Assembly (NCBI RefSeq): GCF_000350225.1
Contig: NW_005178916.1
Location: 207,991 to 271,990, forward strand
Origin: Chondrus crispus
Taxonomy: Eukaryota > Rhodophyta > Florideophyceae > Gigartinales > Gigartinaceae
Reading direction: 5' to 3'
Length of the DNA: 64,000 nt
The notes beneath the pieces were generated by a model. It saw nothing but the letters and a program-made list of their open reading frames with translations, was not told where the DNA came from and did no database searches. Positions 42,940-54,190 of this stretch are shown here, piece after piece. How positions within the stretch are numbered: position 1 is the first letter of the stretch; each line of letters begins with the position of its first letter. The position numbers and the translations under genes were made by a program.

Positions 42940-44586
42940 GAGGGGGCCCCCGACCGCTCCGTAAGGGTCAAGGTAACCGACCGCGGTTGGACAAAATTCC
43001 GATAAAGGGGGAAGGGACACCTGTCCTTCGATCCCCCTGACGGGGAGGGAGTCACACGACCCCAGGAACAACATCGAACGGAGATCCTCGAAAGGAACAC
43101 GCAACCGCGAAGAAGTCGCGTGACAGCAAGCAGTACGGGCTGCCTTATGACAATAGCCGCGAGAACATCAATTAACGTAGAAGGACACCGGTCCCCCGAA
43201 ACCGATGATGGGGACGGCTAACTGCAAGGGGGTCCGAACCTCCGCGTTACCACAGGAGCGCAGCAGCGATCTGCGTGAGCGGTCGAGCCGCCGATCGACA
43301 GCGCCGCATACGGAATAGGGTGCGAAATGTTACGCGTCTGGGTGGAGGCGAACGCCCCAGGAATGCCCGCCTCGAACGTGTGCCGGCATGGTCAAGTAGC
43401 TCCGGTTGGGCGCAGAAGTGAACGGATCGCATAAAAATAATGCGCGAAGTGCAGGGGATAACGTACCCATGCTAGATGTACGGACCAAGGGGGGACGAGG
43501 TGGCCGAGCCCCGTGCGCAATTAATATGTCGGCGCAGACCTCGTGTCACGACGGCAGCCCCCTCCCCACTGTCAGGGCCCGATACGTCTATACTGTACAC
43601 CTAGTACAGCCCTATCGGACGAACCGCCACCGCCGACGGCGGAGGGTTAAAAAATAGAAGAAATTAGCGACGGGCGGGAAAACTACACTGCAACGCCGGC
43701 ACGTCACGTGCCTGCCGCGTGCCCGGCGCCACACGCAATCAGCGACAGAACAAAAATGCACGTGTGGTCTCTAACACCTGGCAATGGACGCCTGAGGAGT
43801 GAGGTGGTACTGAGCCACGAGGACCCGCGTGGGGTCCTCCGCTGCCATGGACGACCATGGCGCACACGAACGGAACGGTAGACCGAGCACTCCGCCCCCA
43901 CCGCACGGCAGGCGGCGGGGTGACCACGGCCCGAACGACAAGGCAGCTACCGCGTCGGCGGCTGCACCACCACGGCGAACAAGTCGTACAGTAGCGAACG
44001 CCGCTCAACGCCACGCCACTTACACTCTTTCTCACCTTTGCGCTTTCGTGCGCAGCAACGACAGGGTCGCGCGGCCGCGAAGGATAAGGATCGTCGTCGC
44101 GCATAGTCGCGCGCCGCGCCCCCGCCACCGATGGCGAGGGGCGCAATGACGAGGAGAATACCGCGCGCTGCGCCCTCGCCACGATTGCCTGGGGGGGCGA
44201 CGAAGATGACACCCGCGTGGGACCTTGCCTCGGTGGAACCGGAACGCGAGGAGCGCCGGAAAAAGTCCTCGGGGAGCGCCGCGGGCCGAGCTTGCGAGGC
44301 CCAGGCGCTGCCAAGCGGACTTTTCCGCCGCACCGCAGCGCGGAGTGGAGCCCTGGGCCGGATGCTTCACGGCAAGCGGGAAACCCACGCATACGGACGC
44401 GCTCCGCTAGAGGGTCACCCCAAGAACCACGTCGAAGGGGGGGAGGTAGCAAATAGAGCTAATGAAGAGAAAACGAAAATGGCAGTGTCACCCCCGCACG
44501 AAGCGGGAGGGAACAAGAACGAAGGATGCGAACATTCTTTACGGAAGGCACGCGACGAGCTGTGCCGGGCGATAACTCGGACCCCC
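42940..44586. other. 3' module of gypsy B, first part, no convincing gene
   Basis: GC-rich sequence between pol and the antisense frame. Frames such as 44452-43739 (minus) are Arg/Ser/Pro-rich without domains. A few short inverted GC motifs related to the gypsy A hairpin array occur near 43628 and 44125-44180. Confidence 0.5.
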
Positions 44587-46820
44587 TCAGCCGGTCGTAT
44601 CATGGTCGTGCCCCGAAGAGCCACGCTCCAAGGACCCCAGGGGACAATACCCGGGGTAACGCGGAACCTCGGGGTTCCGCGGCGGATCCCCCGCGAGTTC
44701 CTCAAGAGTGGGCATAGAGACCCGCGGACTAGGAGCGCCTCTGCGAGCAGGGACCACGCGCGCCCCTGAATCGTAGAGCACCGGGGGACCGGCCGTCGGG
44801 ACGGCATAAGGATTGGGCCTGCTGGAGGGCTGCGAGACGACCTCACGAATCGCGCGCGCCCGAGCCGCGCGCAAGGTGACCCGCTCCTGACGGTACCGAT
44901 CCCGGTCCGCTACAGCGCGTTCGTACGCGCTAGTCTGGTGACGAGCGGTGTCCCGCGCGGAGTCAATCTCGCCTTGCAAACGGTGCAGCGAGAGGGAGAG
45001 CGAGTCGCGCTCCCCGCTGAGGCGGCGAGCCTCAGTACTCCGCGCGAGGAACCAGCTCGCCATGGTCGACAGGAGACTACCCACCGTCCAGGCCTGGTTC
45101 CTGGCCTGTCCCAAGGCCTGCGCGAGCCCGGGCACCGAAGCAACGTCCTCCCTCGTAAGGGAAAGGTCCCGAGCCGCCATCGCAGGGGCCAGGGCGACGG
45201 AGCGGTCGTACAGCGGAGGCATAGGGGGAATCGCCTCCGACGCGACGGGTAACACCGTTCGCTCGTCCGGCCCACGGGACGAGGTGGAGCGAAACAAGTC
45301 GGACCCCGCCATGGCCGGATGAGGCGGGACGGCGTCTAGATCCCGATACCGCTTGCACCGGTTCCGCCGCGACCCGAAGCCGACGCCACCACGCCTCCCC
45401 CTCGGCCCGGCCGAGTCCGGAGTCGCTGCCGAGCGAGACGCGAACGCGGCCACCCTCGAATCGTACAGGAGGAACGGGCTTCGGGTGCCCGTCGTGAAGT
45501 CAGGCCAGTGGTGATGATGACGCTCGCTCACCTCGCGGGCTCGGGTCATCAGGGACACGACGATATCGAGCGTCTAAGAGACCTGGGGAAGGCCGCGCTC
45601 GAGCGGGTGTGGTGGGACGGTCGGTAAATCGGGCCCTAGACGCGCCAGAAACGTCACGGTCTTGTCCGGCTGAAGGAAAACGCGACCATGTACGCACACC
45701 TCTGCCATGAAGGCGCTCCAGAGGGACCAAGCCCATTCTTTTTCGCAGCTGTCGAGTAGAGGAACGCGGGCGGGGTGACTGGGGTCGACCGCAGCGTACC
45801 CAAAGTGCTTCAGCACGTAGGGAAGAAGAGGATGTATCCCTAAGGAAGGAAAGGTGTCACGAACCACGCGCGGAAGCGAGGGAAAGTCCCCCGGGGAAAT
45901 GCCTTGCTCGAACGCGGCAGACGCAAAGACGCGACCGTCTTCCTCCGAGGACTGCCTGTAGGCGGACCAGTCTCGATGGGCCACGGCGATGCCATGGAGC
46001 CTCATCAGTGTTGCGGCAGACTTCTGAAGAGCGACCCGGGGCTTGGTGTACGCGTACGGACGCGGATACACGTAAAGTCCCGGGATCTCCGCGAGGATAA
46101 AACGGGGCGGACAGTCCGAGTCGAACCCGGACAGGTAAGCTGCCATACGATCGACGTACATTACCTCCTCCATACCGAAAGCAAACGTGCGATCTCCTCG
46201 TATCCCGTCGCGGATTTGGTAAGCCACGCCGTCCCTTTAGCAAGGAGACGGCTAAGGGCCAGCGCGGATTGATCAGCGAGGCCGGCCTCGCTGATGTTAC
46301 GGATGCGGGACAAGTCAGGGCGTAAGGATGGGCTCGCCAAGATCTCGCCCACCGTCACGCCCACACGAGCGTGGCGCGCCCACGGATACCGGAGGTGACT
46401 GAGCGGCAGCGGAGAGGACCGCAAAAGAAGAACGCGGAACCAGCGCGTCATGCTGGGAACATCACCCTCTGTCACCCTTACGCTTGGCCCGTGAAGGGGA
46501 GAAACCACGGCTCCAGAAGGGACCCCAACGACGGGGTCAGCCGCCCCCTCAGCCACGGTGGGACGAGGGGCTTGCGACTCGCCCCCATGCGGTGCGTCGA
46601 CAACGCGTGTAGGGGCTTCAGTCAATTGCACGGACAGCGTGGACTCCGTCGACGGGCGGGTCCTCTGAAAGGGGGATGTCGGCGCTGGCGTAGCGGCGCA
46701 CGCGTCAGGAGGAGGCGCGTTCGACAACGGAAGCGACGATGCCTCCGTAGTGGCGACTCGAGCCGCCGCGGCAACGGCCGGCGGCGGTGACGGCCGTTTC
46801 GGAACTGATGGCGGTGGCAT
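44587..46820 (-). pseudogene. Antisense gene in the 3' module of gypsy B, broken, function unknown
   Basis: Minus-strand ATG at 46820 starts a frame of about 745 codons if one frame change (overlap 46161-46227) and one TAG (near 45574) are passed. Part 1 is Pro/Ala/Thr-rich then globular (GVTVGEILASPSLRPDL). Part 2 is globular (YVDRMAAYLSGFDSD, FILAEIPGLYVYPRPYAY, EKEWAWSLWSAFMAEV). Part 3 has a basic CKRY patch and a long coiled coil with repeated Arg/Glu/Leu (about residues 500-650). I recognise no family. Its direction opposes gag-pol and it lies downstream of pol, an arrangement known from some plant Tat/Ogre-type elements, where antisense ORFs of unclear function occur. Confidence 0.5.
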
Positions 46821-47032
46821 GCCGAGACAGTGTCAGCCGGACCCAAATCTCGAGATTGTGCGGGAACGCCGAGAGCCCGCTCGATGGCAGGGCAAGACAG
46901 GATCCCACTGTCCACGAAGGAACGACACGGGGACACGCGACGACGGAGAGGAGAGACTGCCAACGGAAGGAATGTGAACGGAAAAGGGAAGCCACGACAC
47001 TTAGATCGAAGGGGGAAGCACGAGCCGCCCTA

Positions 47033-47064
47033 CAAGCACATGTGAACGCGGACGTTCACACTTG
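47033..47064. repeat. Conserved hairpin before the 3' LTR, gypsy B
   Basis: CAAG...GTGAACG-CGGA-CGTTCAC.CTTG, matching 5440-5471 in gypsy A. It is followed by a G-rich tract (47064-47073) that can serve as polypurine tract. Confidence 0.75.
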
Positions 47065-47076
47065 TGGGGGGGGCCG

Positions 47077-47104
47077 TGTAGGATAACCCCCCCTGGGGCT
47101 TTAT
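47077..47104 (+). repeat. Truncated 3' LTR of gypsy B
   Basis: TGTAGGATAACC...GGGGCTTTAT matches the first bases of the 5' LTR and then changes to unrelated sequence, so the right end was lost by deletion or another insertion. Nothing is recognised in 47105-47380. Confidence 0.7.
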
Positions 47105-47380
47105 CCACCTCTGGATGACCCCACTTTCCAGAATTCGCGGGCTCCCGAACGTACCTATCAAGCCATTCTATAGCAGCCGTACAGTCATCCCTGCTGGAAT
47201 ATCCTGTCTCTCTCTGCGCTTGACCATCTCTTCCACTAGCAGCGTCCCCAAGCCGTGCGTACTCCTCTACTGTCTTTTCAACAGCACTGATCTACATTTT
47301 AAAAAGATTAGGAGTAGAGACAGGGTACGACAGATCGCAAAAGGGCTTGCTGAAATAGTCAACGCATAGCTCGATGTTCC

Positions 47381-48547
47381 TCACAATCGATCAGATTCCT
47401 GTCTTTGGTTGTTATGTTTGGCTCTCACTGCATCCTGAAATGCATCTTTCTCTGCTTCTGTTATTGAATCACAAACCAATGTGTCTTCAGAGTGCCACAC
47501 TTCCCAACGTTTTGTGCAAATTGCTTGCCTACAAATGATACACCACTTTCGCTCTCTTGATCCGCTTTTCTTTGTATGACGCTTCCCTCTGTATTTAAAA
47601 ACATAAGTATAAGAGCAGAGAGAGCAGTAAGTCGCTTCTCCCTTCACACTGCGATGTGTCGGTGTTGAAATAAATCTTCGCGCTTTGTCCGTTGTTCGGT
47701 TGTATTTTTTGGCAGCTTCGGAACAATAAAATGGCTTTACGGCCATACGTTCTGTAACAGACAGGACTGGGGAACAAGCATTCTGCGACGTCTTTCGCCC
47801 ACTCAATAACATGTAGTAGTCGTTAACTTCAGCTGCTAGGCCTCTAGCAAATGCACCGAAAGTTTCACACTGAGTTATACCATGACGTAATTTGGTATAT
47901 CCAGACCCCCTCGTGTTGCTCGTTTCAAAGCAATTCGGTAAGAGCCCCTTGCTTCTGGCAACTGCCGGACGGTGCACAATAGCCGCGTTATTAACTTGAG
48001 AGCATAAGATACGTCCAATGATGTTCAAGATTGGGTTTTCGGACGTGTTATTCTGAGTCAAAGACTTCATTGCTCTACTGTACTCATCCACGCCACCCTT
48101 CAAAGAGTTCCAGTAAACCAGCAGTGTAGGTTTTATCATTCGAGCAGGAGGCAGAGGCATGCCTCTGTCTCGTACCAGCTTTTTGTATGCCATGCTCAGC
48201 CCGTAGATCGAGGCAAAACTGTGTAGATCAGAGACAACTGATGCCTGCAAAATATCATCGTATTCATGCGGTATACTCGAAGACGGTAGTCCAACCCATT
48301 TAAAAGCAGCAAACTGAATCTGTTCAAGGCAATGTTGGGATGCACTTCTTAGCACTCGGGAGAACTGTAAAAGAGCTGCATACAGAATTTGTCCTGTGCC
48401 CATAGAGCTCCCTTTTGCGACCACAAACAGATGAGGCCTAACGTTTGAAATTTCGACTGCATAACCACACTTGCTCTCTGTACAGACAGGCAGATCGAGC
48501 GATGGGGAATAAACAAACTTGAACATCTCGAAAGTAGCAGTTAACAA
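47381..48547 (-). CDS. Possible piggyBac-related (DDE_Tnp_1_7-like) transposase, N-terminally incomplete
   Basis: An open frame of 388 codons without ATG at its head (first ATG at about 48526). The middle has VYWNSLKGGVDEYSRAMKSL followed 20-30 residues later by a helical segment with Asn-Ala, resembling the Y-N-x2-GGVD segment of piggyBac-type transposases. The C-terminus is a Cys/His cluster CSLC...CIICRQAIC..RWEVWH like the cysteine-rich domain of that family. The first catalytic Asp segments are not seen and would lie upstream, where 48548-49265 has no continuing frame. It may be a truncated copy. Assignment rests on short motifs only. Confidence 0.4.
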   Translation of the reverse strand: MLTATFEMFKFVYSPSLDLPVCTESKCGYAVEISNVRPHLFVVAKGSSMGTGQILYAALLQFSRVLRSASQHCLEQIQFAAFKWVGLPSSSIPHEYDDILQASVVSDLHSFASIYGLSMAYKKLVRDRGMPLPPARMIKPTLLVYWNSLKGGVDEYSRAMKSLTQNNTSENPILNIIGRILCSQVNNAAIVHRPAVARSKGLLPNCFETSNTRGSGYTKLRHGITQCETFGAFARGLAAEVNDYYMLLSGRKTSQNACSPVLSVTERMAVKPFYCSEAAKKYNRTTDKARRFISTPTHRSVKGEATYCSLCSYTYVFKYRGKRHTKKSGSRERKWCIICRQAICTKRWEVWHSEDTLVCDSITEAEKDAFQDAVRAKHNNQRQESDRL

Positions 48548-49265
48548 ACCTCGTTAACATTAGTGTCGGGACTGGGAGGTGTAGAAGTGAGAGAGAAGGA
48601 ATTGTGGACGTACTGTAAAAGGAGCCAGAGCAGGAAAAGTGACCTGATGGAACGTACAATTGACGCAGGCTCCTACGCAGGACTGGAGAGCCCGCCAATT
48701 TAGGCTGCAGTGCATGGCTCGGACCGGTTGTGTCATCTGTTTTACCAATCAGTAATCATACGTAACGAGTTTCACAATCGTAAAGTGAGGTTGGAACGTC
48801 CCTCATGCGCAGTCTCCAGCGCCTCCTCGTGCAGGGTCCTCCGTGCATGCTGTCCCATCAGTTCACCTCCGATCTCAGCCCGTTCCCTCGCCTTCATGTG
48901 CGGCAAGTGTGGGCATGTGGGTTAAATCATTTTCGGTCTTCATCATTAAAAATAATTTGATAATGTAGGCATATTGCTGCGGCAAATTATTTGATGTGCA
49001 AAGTAAAAATTTTGAACCAAAACAATTTTGTTCTTATTATTAGGCACGCTTAGAGTACTTCTTCTAGTGGGAAAGAGTTTTCCCAATATAATTCGCGGAT
49101 ATCATGGGGGGCTTGGCAATGGTGTGCGAACGGTTGATGGCTCCCTTCTGTGATGCCAAGTTGACCAGTCGTAGCTGTTCATACTTGCGCCTTATGTGCC
49201 CTGGGTCACCTTTGTCCACGTCGTACAGTAAGAGGTTACTGTAATTACTATGGCAGAGCTCACCC

Positions 49266-49823
49266 TTAATTGTAAGATTTTTTTAACTCTTTGTCCAGGT
49301 ACTTTAGTGCGCTATTAAATCCGCGGGCACCAATCAGTGTCTTAATGTGGTCTTCCGTTAAATGGTTTTCCTGCCACGCTTGGTGAGCGGGCTTTATCAC
49401 CTTGCGCGTAGAACACGTGGTGCCACTGTGCGGGGCGGACCGCGGGGCTAGGTCGACTGTCGGCCCGCGATCCAATTCTTGGCTTTCGAGCCCCGCAATA
49501 AAATCAATTTCGGTTTTTAGTACTGTAGTCTTTGGCTCCGTAGAAACTGCCATTAATCTAGTAGCCTCGACAGGGGGGTTCGATTCCTTGTCGACACGTG
49601 TCAGCGTTACGACCTCTGCAACCTCAGCCTCGGCGGGCTTACTGTTAGGCTCTGGCTTACACACTGTAATGGCAATAAAAAGAATGGTTAAAAATCGGTA
49701 AGCGATGCGACCAGTTTTCACGTGCCTCGTGGACACGTGGACTGGTTTTGGAAGGTTTGGACATATTTTCGAAAATTCAGGAGTTGCCGGAAAAACGCAA
49801 TATCCTAAAATCCCAAGAATCAT
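49266..49823 (-). CDS. Hypothetical protein, low support
   Basis: ATG 49823 opens 185 codons. The first ten or so residues come from the CTAAT-type repeat next door, so a later start is likely if the gene is real. A hydrophobic stretch (FLTILFIAITVC, residues 44-55) could be a membrane or signal segment, followed by an acidic Thr-rich region and a C-terminal WQENHLTEDHIKTLIGARG helix. No known family. Confidence 0.3.
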   Translation of the reverse strand: MILGILGYCVFPATPEFSKICPNLPKPVHVSTRHVKTGRIAYRFLTILFIAITVCKPEPNSKPAEAEVAEVVTLTRVDKESNPPVEATRLMAVSTEPKTTVLKTEIDFIAGLESQELDRGPTVDLAPRSAPHSGTTCSTRKVIKPAHQAWQENHLTEDHIKTLIGARGFNSALKYLDKELKKSYN

Positions 49824-50300
49824 AAAACCAAATATCCTACAATCCCAATAATCATTAATCCGAATATCCGAATATCTCCTAATCCCAATATTTGCTAATC
49901 CGAATATCCCCTAATCTGAATATCTGGTAATCCCAATATTTGCTAATCCGAATATCTCCTAATTTCTGCTAACCCCAATCTCCGTATATCCTAATTCGCA
50001 AATTCCAATATCTCCTAATCCGAATATCCGCTGATCCCAATATCCACATATCCTAATATCCGATAGTCCCAATAACTCTTAATCCGCTAATCCCCCCAAC
50101 CCTATATCCGTTAATCCGCTACGACCACTTTCACGTACCATCGTACTCCCTTAGTACTATAACCGAATATATATAATATAAAAGAAGTAACGCAACTACC
50201 CTCGAATCTCGTAATCTCAACTACCGCTAATACTATCCCTCTCCTATTCCCAGCCGCCGCTAATCCCATTCTCCTGCTAATCCCAATCCCAAATATGTAC
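49824..50300. repeat. Degenerate CTAATCCC/CCGAATATCC short tandem repeats
   Basis: Dozens of irregular 6-12 bp units such as CTAATCCCAATAT and CCGAATATCC. Related tracts lie at 52360-52620 and 61130-61390. They resemble decayed telomere-like repeats but no exact array is present. Confidence 0.75.
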
Positions 50301-50496
50301 ATGGTGTGGTTGCGTTTTTATCCATATCTTCATTGCTCGTATGCAACAGAGTTAGCCTTTTGAGTTCCATATTAACTAAATAATGATAGTGCAATGATAG
50401 TGATCTAAGCAGAGCGATGCAGCAGAGAGATGCGATGCAAGGCGATGCAAAGGCGATGCAAAGAATAAAAAACTGCGGCCGAGGGCGATAGAGGTA

Positions 50497-50790
50497 GAGA
50501 GAGAGGACGAGACAGAGATGACTTAAGGAAGGAGCAAGTAAAAGCACATTAAAATGTTACGGGGGGCGATAAGTACATTTGCTAACGTTTGTTAACGTTT
50601 GTTCGACTTCAAAGAGACAGGTTCTTTTAGAGAGACAGAGGGGTAGAGAGAGGACGAGACAGAGATGACTTTACGAAGGAGCAAGTAAAAGCACATTGAA
50701 ATGTTACGGGGGGCGATAAGTACATTTGCTAACGTTTGTTAACGTTTGTTCGACTTCAAAGAGAAACGTTCTTTTGATTAGCGTCGTCGC
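50497..50790. repeat. Two tandem copies of a 147-bp unit
   Basis: The unit starting GGACGAGACAGAGATGACTT at 50505 repeats from 50652, each containing two TTGTTAACG/CTAACG motifs. The surrounding 50300-51815 is GA-rich and holds no gene. Confidence 0.8.
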
Positions 50791-51825
50791 GTCGCGTCGT
50801 AGGCAAAGCTAGCTTCACCATTACGTTACTCTACTCCTGCCTGTTACCAACAAACTGTCTCGCGTGTCCCCCTTAGGCCCCCCTCGCCCCCAACAGAGTT
50901 GTTGTTGTGTGCACTTGTAGTCTGGCTAGAACAACGCACACTCGGTTGGAGAGTTTTTTAAAGAGCCAACGGGTCAGTGCAGCGGAACGGTTTGGATGAA
51001 ACGTGAAATCAATGGGAGAGTGACTCTCTCAAGCCCTCCAGTGCAGCAGCATAGTAATAAAATGAGGCCAGAAGCAGGAAGCGGGGGATAACGGAAGAGG
51101 GAAGGAGAGGCAGAGCGAGAGCGGGACAAGGACAAAGTCACAGGCACTAGTTAAGCCGTTGATAAAAAAGAAAGGGACAGAACACAGCAAAAGGAATAGG
51201 ACAAGTCAGGGCATCAACCTGAAACCGGAGCGGAGCAGAGCGGAGCGTACTTTTGACAATGAGACAAGCCATAAAGAATGAGCTAATGAGCGATCGACCG
51301 GGCGAGAGAGGTGTTTGTTGGTTTGTTAGTTTTTGGTTTTGGTTTAAACAATGAGAGAGGCCATAACATAAATAACATAAGAACATAATCTACAATAACA
51401 GAAGCTCACAGGCGGAGCAAGAAAAGTCTTCATAATGAGGCAGGAAGCGGAACCGTAAGCCGAAGCAAACCGGAGGCGAACCGGAGGCGAAACCAAAAGC
51501 GAAAACAGTGGCGAGAGACAGGACAAATTAGCGTTAGAGATGGTACCGTGAGCTGCCAAAGCCGGCCAGGAGCAAGGCAAGGCGAGGGGCGGCGAGACAC
51601 ACACAGCAGTGATAGAGCGCAGCAGCAGGCCATAGCATAGACGAGGGGGCGACGGCGGCGGCGACCGGTAAACCCAGCAACAGCGAAAGCGACTCAGCAA
51701 GAGCGACTCAGCAAGAGCGACCAGGCAAAAGCGACACAGCCAAAGCGACAAAGCCAAAGCGACACAGTGAAAAGAGCGTTGCCAATAGCGGGAAGAGGAG
51801 CGACTGCAGAGCGACAAAGAGAAGC

Positions 51826-52190
51826 AGCGGTAACGGTAGCGGCAGTAGCGGCGGTGGCAACGGCAGCAGCGGCAGCGGCCCCAGTGGCAGCAGCGTCCCC
51901 AGCGGCCCCAGCGGCGGCAACGGCAAAACGAGCGGCGCCAGCGGCGCCAGCAGCGGCTACGACGGCAACGGCATAACCAGCGGCGAAAGCGACAGCGGCG
52001 GCAAAACCAGCGGCGCCAGCGGCGGGGCGGGGCGGGGCAACGGGAAAACCAGCAGCGAAAGCGACAGCGGCGGCAAAACCTGCGACGAAAACGGCACCGG
52101 CGGCAAAACCAGCGGCGGAAGCGGCACGGCGGCTGCAGCAGAAGCCGCAACAGCACGCAGCGTCGGCGGCGTTGGCAGCGAAAGTTGAGA
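51826..52190. repeat. GGC/AGC trinucleotide-rich low-complexity tract
   Basis: Irregular AGCGGC units give long Ser/Gly or Ala/Arg/Cys frames on all strands. Repeated at about 60586-60960. Not treated as coding. Confidence 0.8.
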
Positions 52191-52359
52191 AGGACGGAAC
52201 GTCAGAAGAGGTAAGGCGGTGTTCAACGGTGGCGTGTGGTGATGGGGAGGGAATTGCGCTGATGGCGTAACTTTGCCCCGCAAAAATACACAAATCTCAG
52301 CGCCGTCTTGCACAGCAGCACAAAACCTTTGTCATACGTAAACAAATGCAAAAATACCT

Positions 52360-52620
52360 AATCCCATCAACTGCTAATCCCAAATAATTGCTAATCCCTT
52401 AATTACGCTAATATCTTAATTACGCTAATCCCCTTCATCCCTGTATCCCGTGATTCCTCCTAATCCCCCGAATCCTCCTAATCCCCAAAATCCCCCTAAT
52501 CCTCCTAATCTCTGAATCCTTCTAATCTCTTAATCATCCTAATCCGACGAATCCCCTAATCCGACGAATCTCCCATTCCCACCTAATCTCCTACTCCTCT
52601 AAATCTTCAGAGCACACCGA
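52360..52620. repeat. CTAATCC-type degenerate repeats, second tract
   Basis: Units such as CTAATCCC, CCGAATCCTCCTAATCC. Repeated in the second tandem copy at 61130-61390. Confidence 0.75.
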
Positions 52621-52736
52621 ATCCCTAAAGTACAAAAACAACCCTACTTCTGAATCCCTTACTCTATATAATAAAAGGGAATATACCTTACTACTATAAC
52701 CGAATATATATAATATAAAAGAAATAACTCCTAATT

Positions 52737-53602
52737 GCGACGCCGTATTTAGTTCGTACGTGCACATTGGGACGCAGTTGGTCTAATATGAGGCCCTGCC
52801 ACTAAATCTGCCTGCTGCAATATGGCCCGCGAACGATACGTTTTGGGCATCTGCCAAGCTTGCCAGACACGGGACACGCTCCGTGATAAAATATAAAGTC
52901 AAAAAATGCCTGTGCGCGTATAATCGCACAGGGCAAAAATTAAAATTTGCGCACTGACATTTCATTGGCTGTGCGCCGCCGTCGACAACATTTGGGTCAG
53001 AAATTAGCAACATCAATGCGGCGAATTCAACGCGATTGAGGGTGCCGCCGTGCAAATCGGCCTATGTTTAGTTCTGGCGTCAGTTCCCGCGGGACGATAC
53101 GTTTTCGGCATATGTCAGGATCGATACGTAATGACAAAAGACGTATCGTCCGGGCCTCAATCGTCGTATGTGGGATTTCGGTACTGACTACGGTATATGG
53201 CTCAAAACGTATCGTTCTGGGTGATTTTGACGGGGCCAATTTTCCGGTGGAACGATACGTTTTTAGGCCGATTTACACGGCGGCACCCTCATATGCACTG
53301 GATTCGCCACATTGCTGTTGCCCATTTTCTGCCCCAAATTTTGTCGACGGCGTCGCACAGCCAATAAAATGTCAGTGCGCAAGACCTAATTTTTGCCTTT
53401 TGCGATTATAGGCGCCGCGCACAGGCAATATTTTTAACTTCATATTTTATCACGTACCGTGTCCGGCGTCTGGCAAGCTTGTCACATGCCCAAAACGTAT
53501 CGTGCTGGGGGCCATACTGCAGCAGACAGATTTAGTGGCAGGGCCTCATATTAGACCGACTGCATCCCAATGCGCACGTACGAACTACGCAATAAGGCGT
53601 CG
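52737..53602. mobile_element. Foldback (long inverted repeat) element, non-coding
   Basis: About 340-bp arms at 52737-53080 and 53265-53602 are reverse complements of each other; ends are CGACGCC/GGCGTCG and the flanks are TAATT on both sides (52732-52736 and 53603-53607). It contains seven of the ACGATACGT-type sites. The copy at 61509-62373 has the same TAATT flanks. Confidence 0.75.
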
Positions 53603-54190
53603 TAATTTAATGTTCTACGTATAGTTCCGTCGTCAGTTCCCGCAGGACGATACGTTTTCGGCATATGTCAGGATCGATACGTAATCACAAAAACGTATCG
53701 TCCGGGCCTCAATCGTCGTATGTGGGATTTCGGTACTGACTACGGTATATGGCTCAAAACGTATCGTTCTGGTTGATTTTGACGGGGCCAGTTTTCCGGT
53801 GGGACGATACGATTTTAGGCCGATTTACACGGCGGCACCCTCATACGCGCTGGATTCGCCACATTGCTGTTGCCCATTTTCTGGCCCAAATTTTGGTGAC
53901 GGCGGCGCACAGCCAATAAAATGTTAGTGGGCAAAATTTAATTTTTGCCCTTTGCGATATCGCACAGGGCACAAATTAAATTTTATTGCCTGTGCGCCGA
54001 GCCTATGATATTAGAGGCGTGGCGCACAGGCAATATTTTTAACTTCATATTTTATCACGTACCGTGTCCGGCGTCTGGCAAGCTTGTCACATGCCCAAAA
54101 CGTATCGTGCTGGGGGCCATACTGCAGCAGGCAGATTTAGTGGCAGGGCCTCATATTAGACCCACTGCGTCCCAATGCGCACGTACGAAC
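53603..54190. repeat. Additional foldback arm with ACGTATCGT sites, entering the SET-like gene
   Basis: A further arm-plus-centre unit in direct orientation, with six more sites. Its outer end lies inside the apparent 3' end of the SET-like frame, so the last dozen codons of that frame are arm sequence. Confidence 0.7.

Larger units (their letters stand above)
34898..47104 (+). mobile_element. Gypsy B: Ty3/gypsy chromodomain LTR retrotransposon with antisense module, 3' LTR truncated
   Basis: Same family and layout as gypsy A but on the plus strand and diverged. It has a 673-bp 5' LTR, primer site, 857-codon gag frame, frameshift signal, pol with chromodomain, then a 4.1-kb 3' module with a long antisense frame, a G-rich tract and only the first 28 bp or so of the 3' LTR (47077-47104). 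Several nonsense codons and one frameshift make it inactive. Because the right end is cut, no TSD can be checked. Confidence 0.9.

Noticed and set aside
43739-44452. 237-codon minus-strand frame in gypsy B
   Set aside because: Low-complexity Arg/Ser/Pro composition, no counterpart in gypsy A, separated from the better antisense frame.
51344-52313. Long Cys/Arg and Ala-rich frames up to 270 codons (also 60526-61123)
   Set aside because: Produced by AGC/GGC repeats in three frames; not conserved in phase between the two copies.
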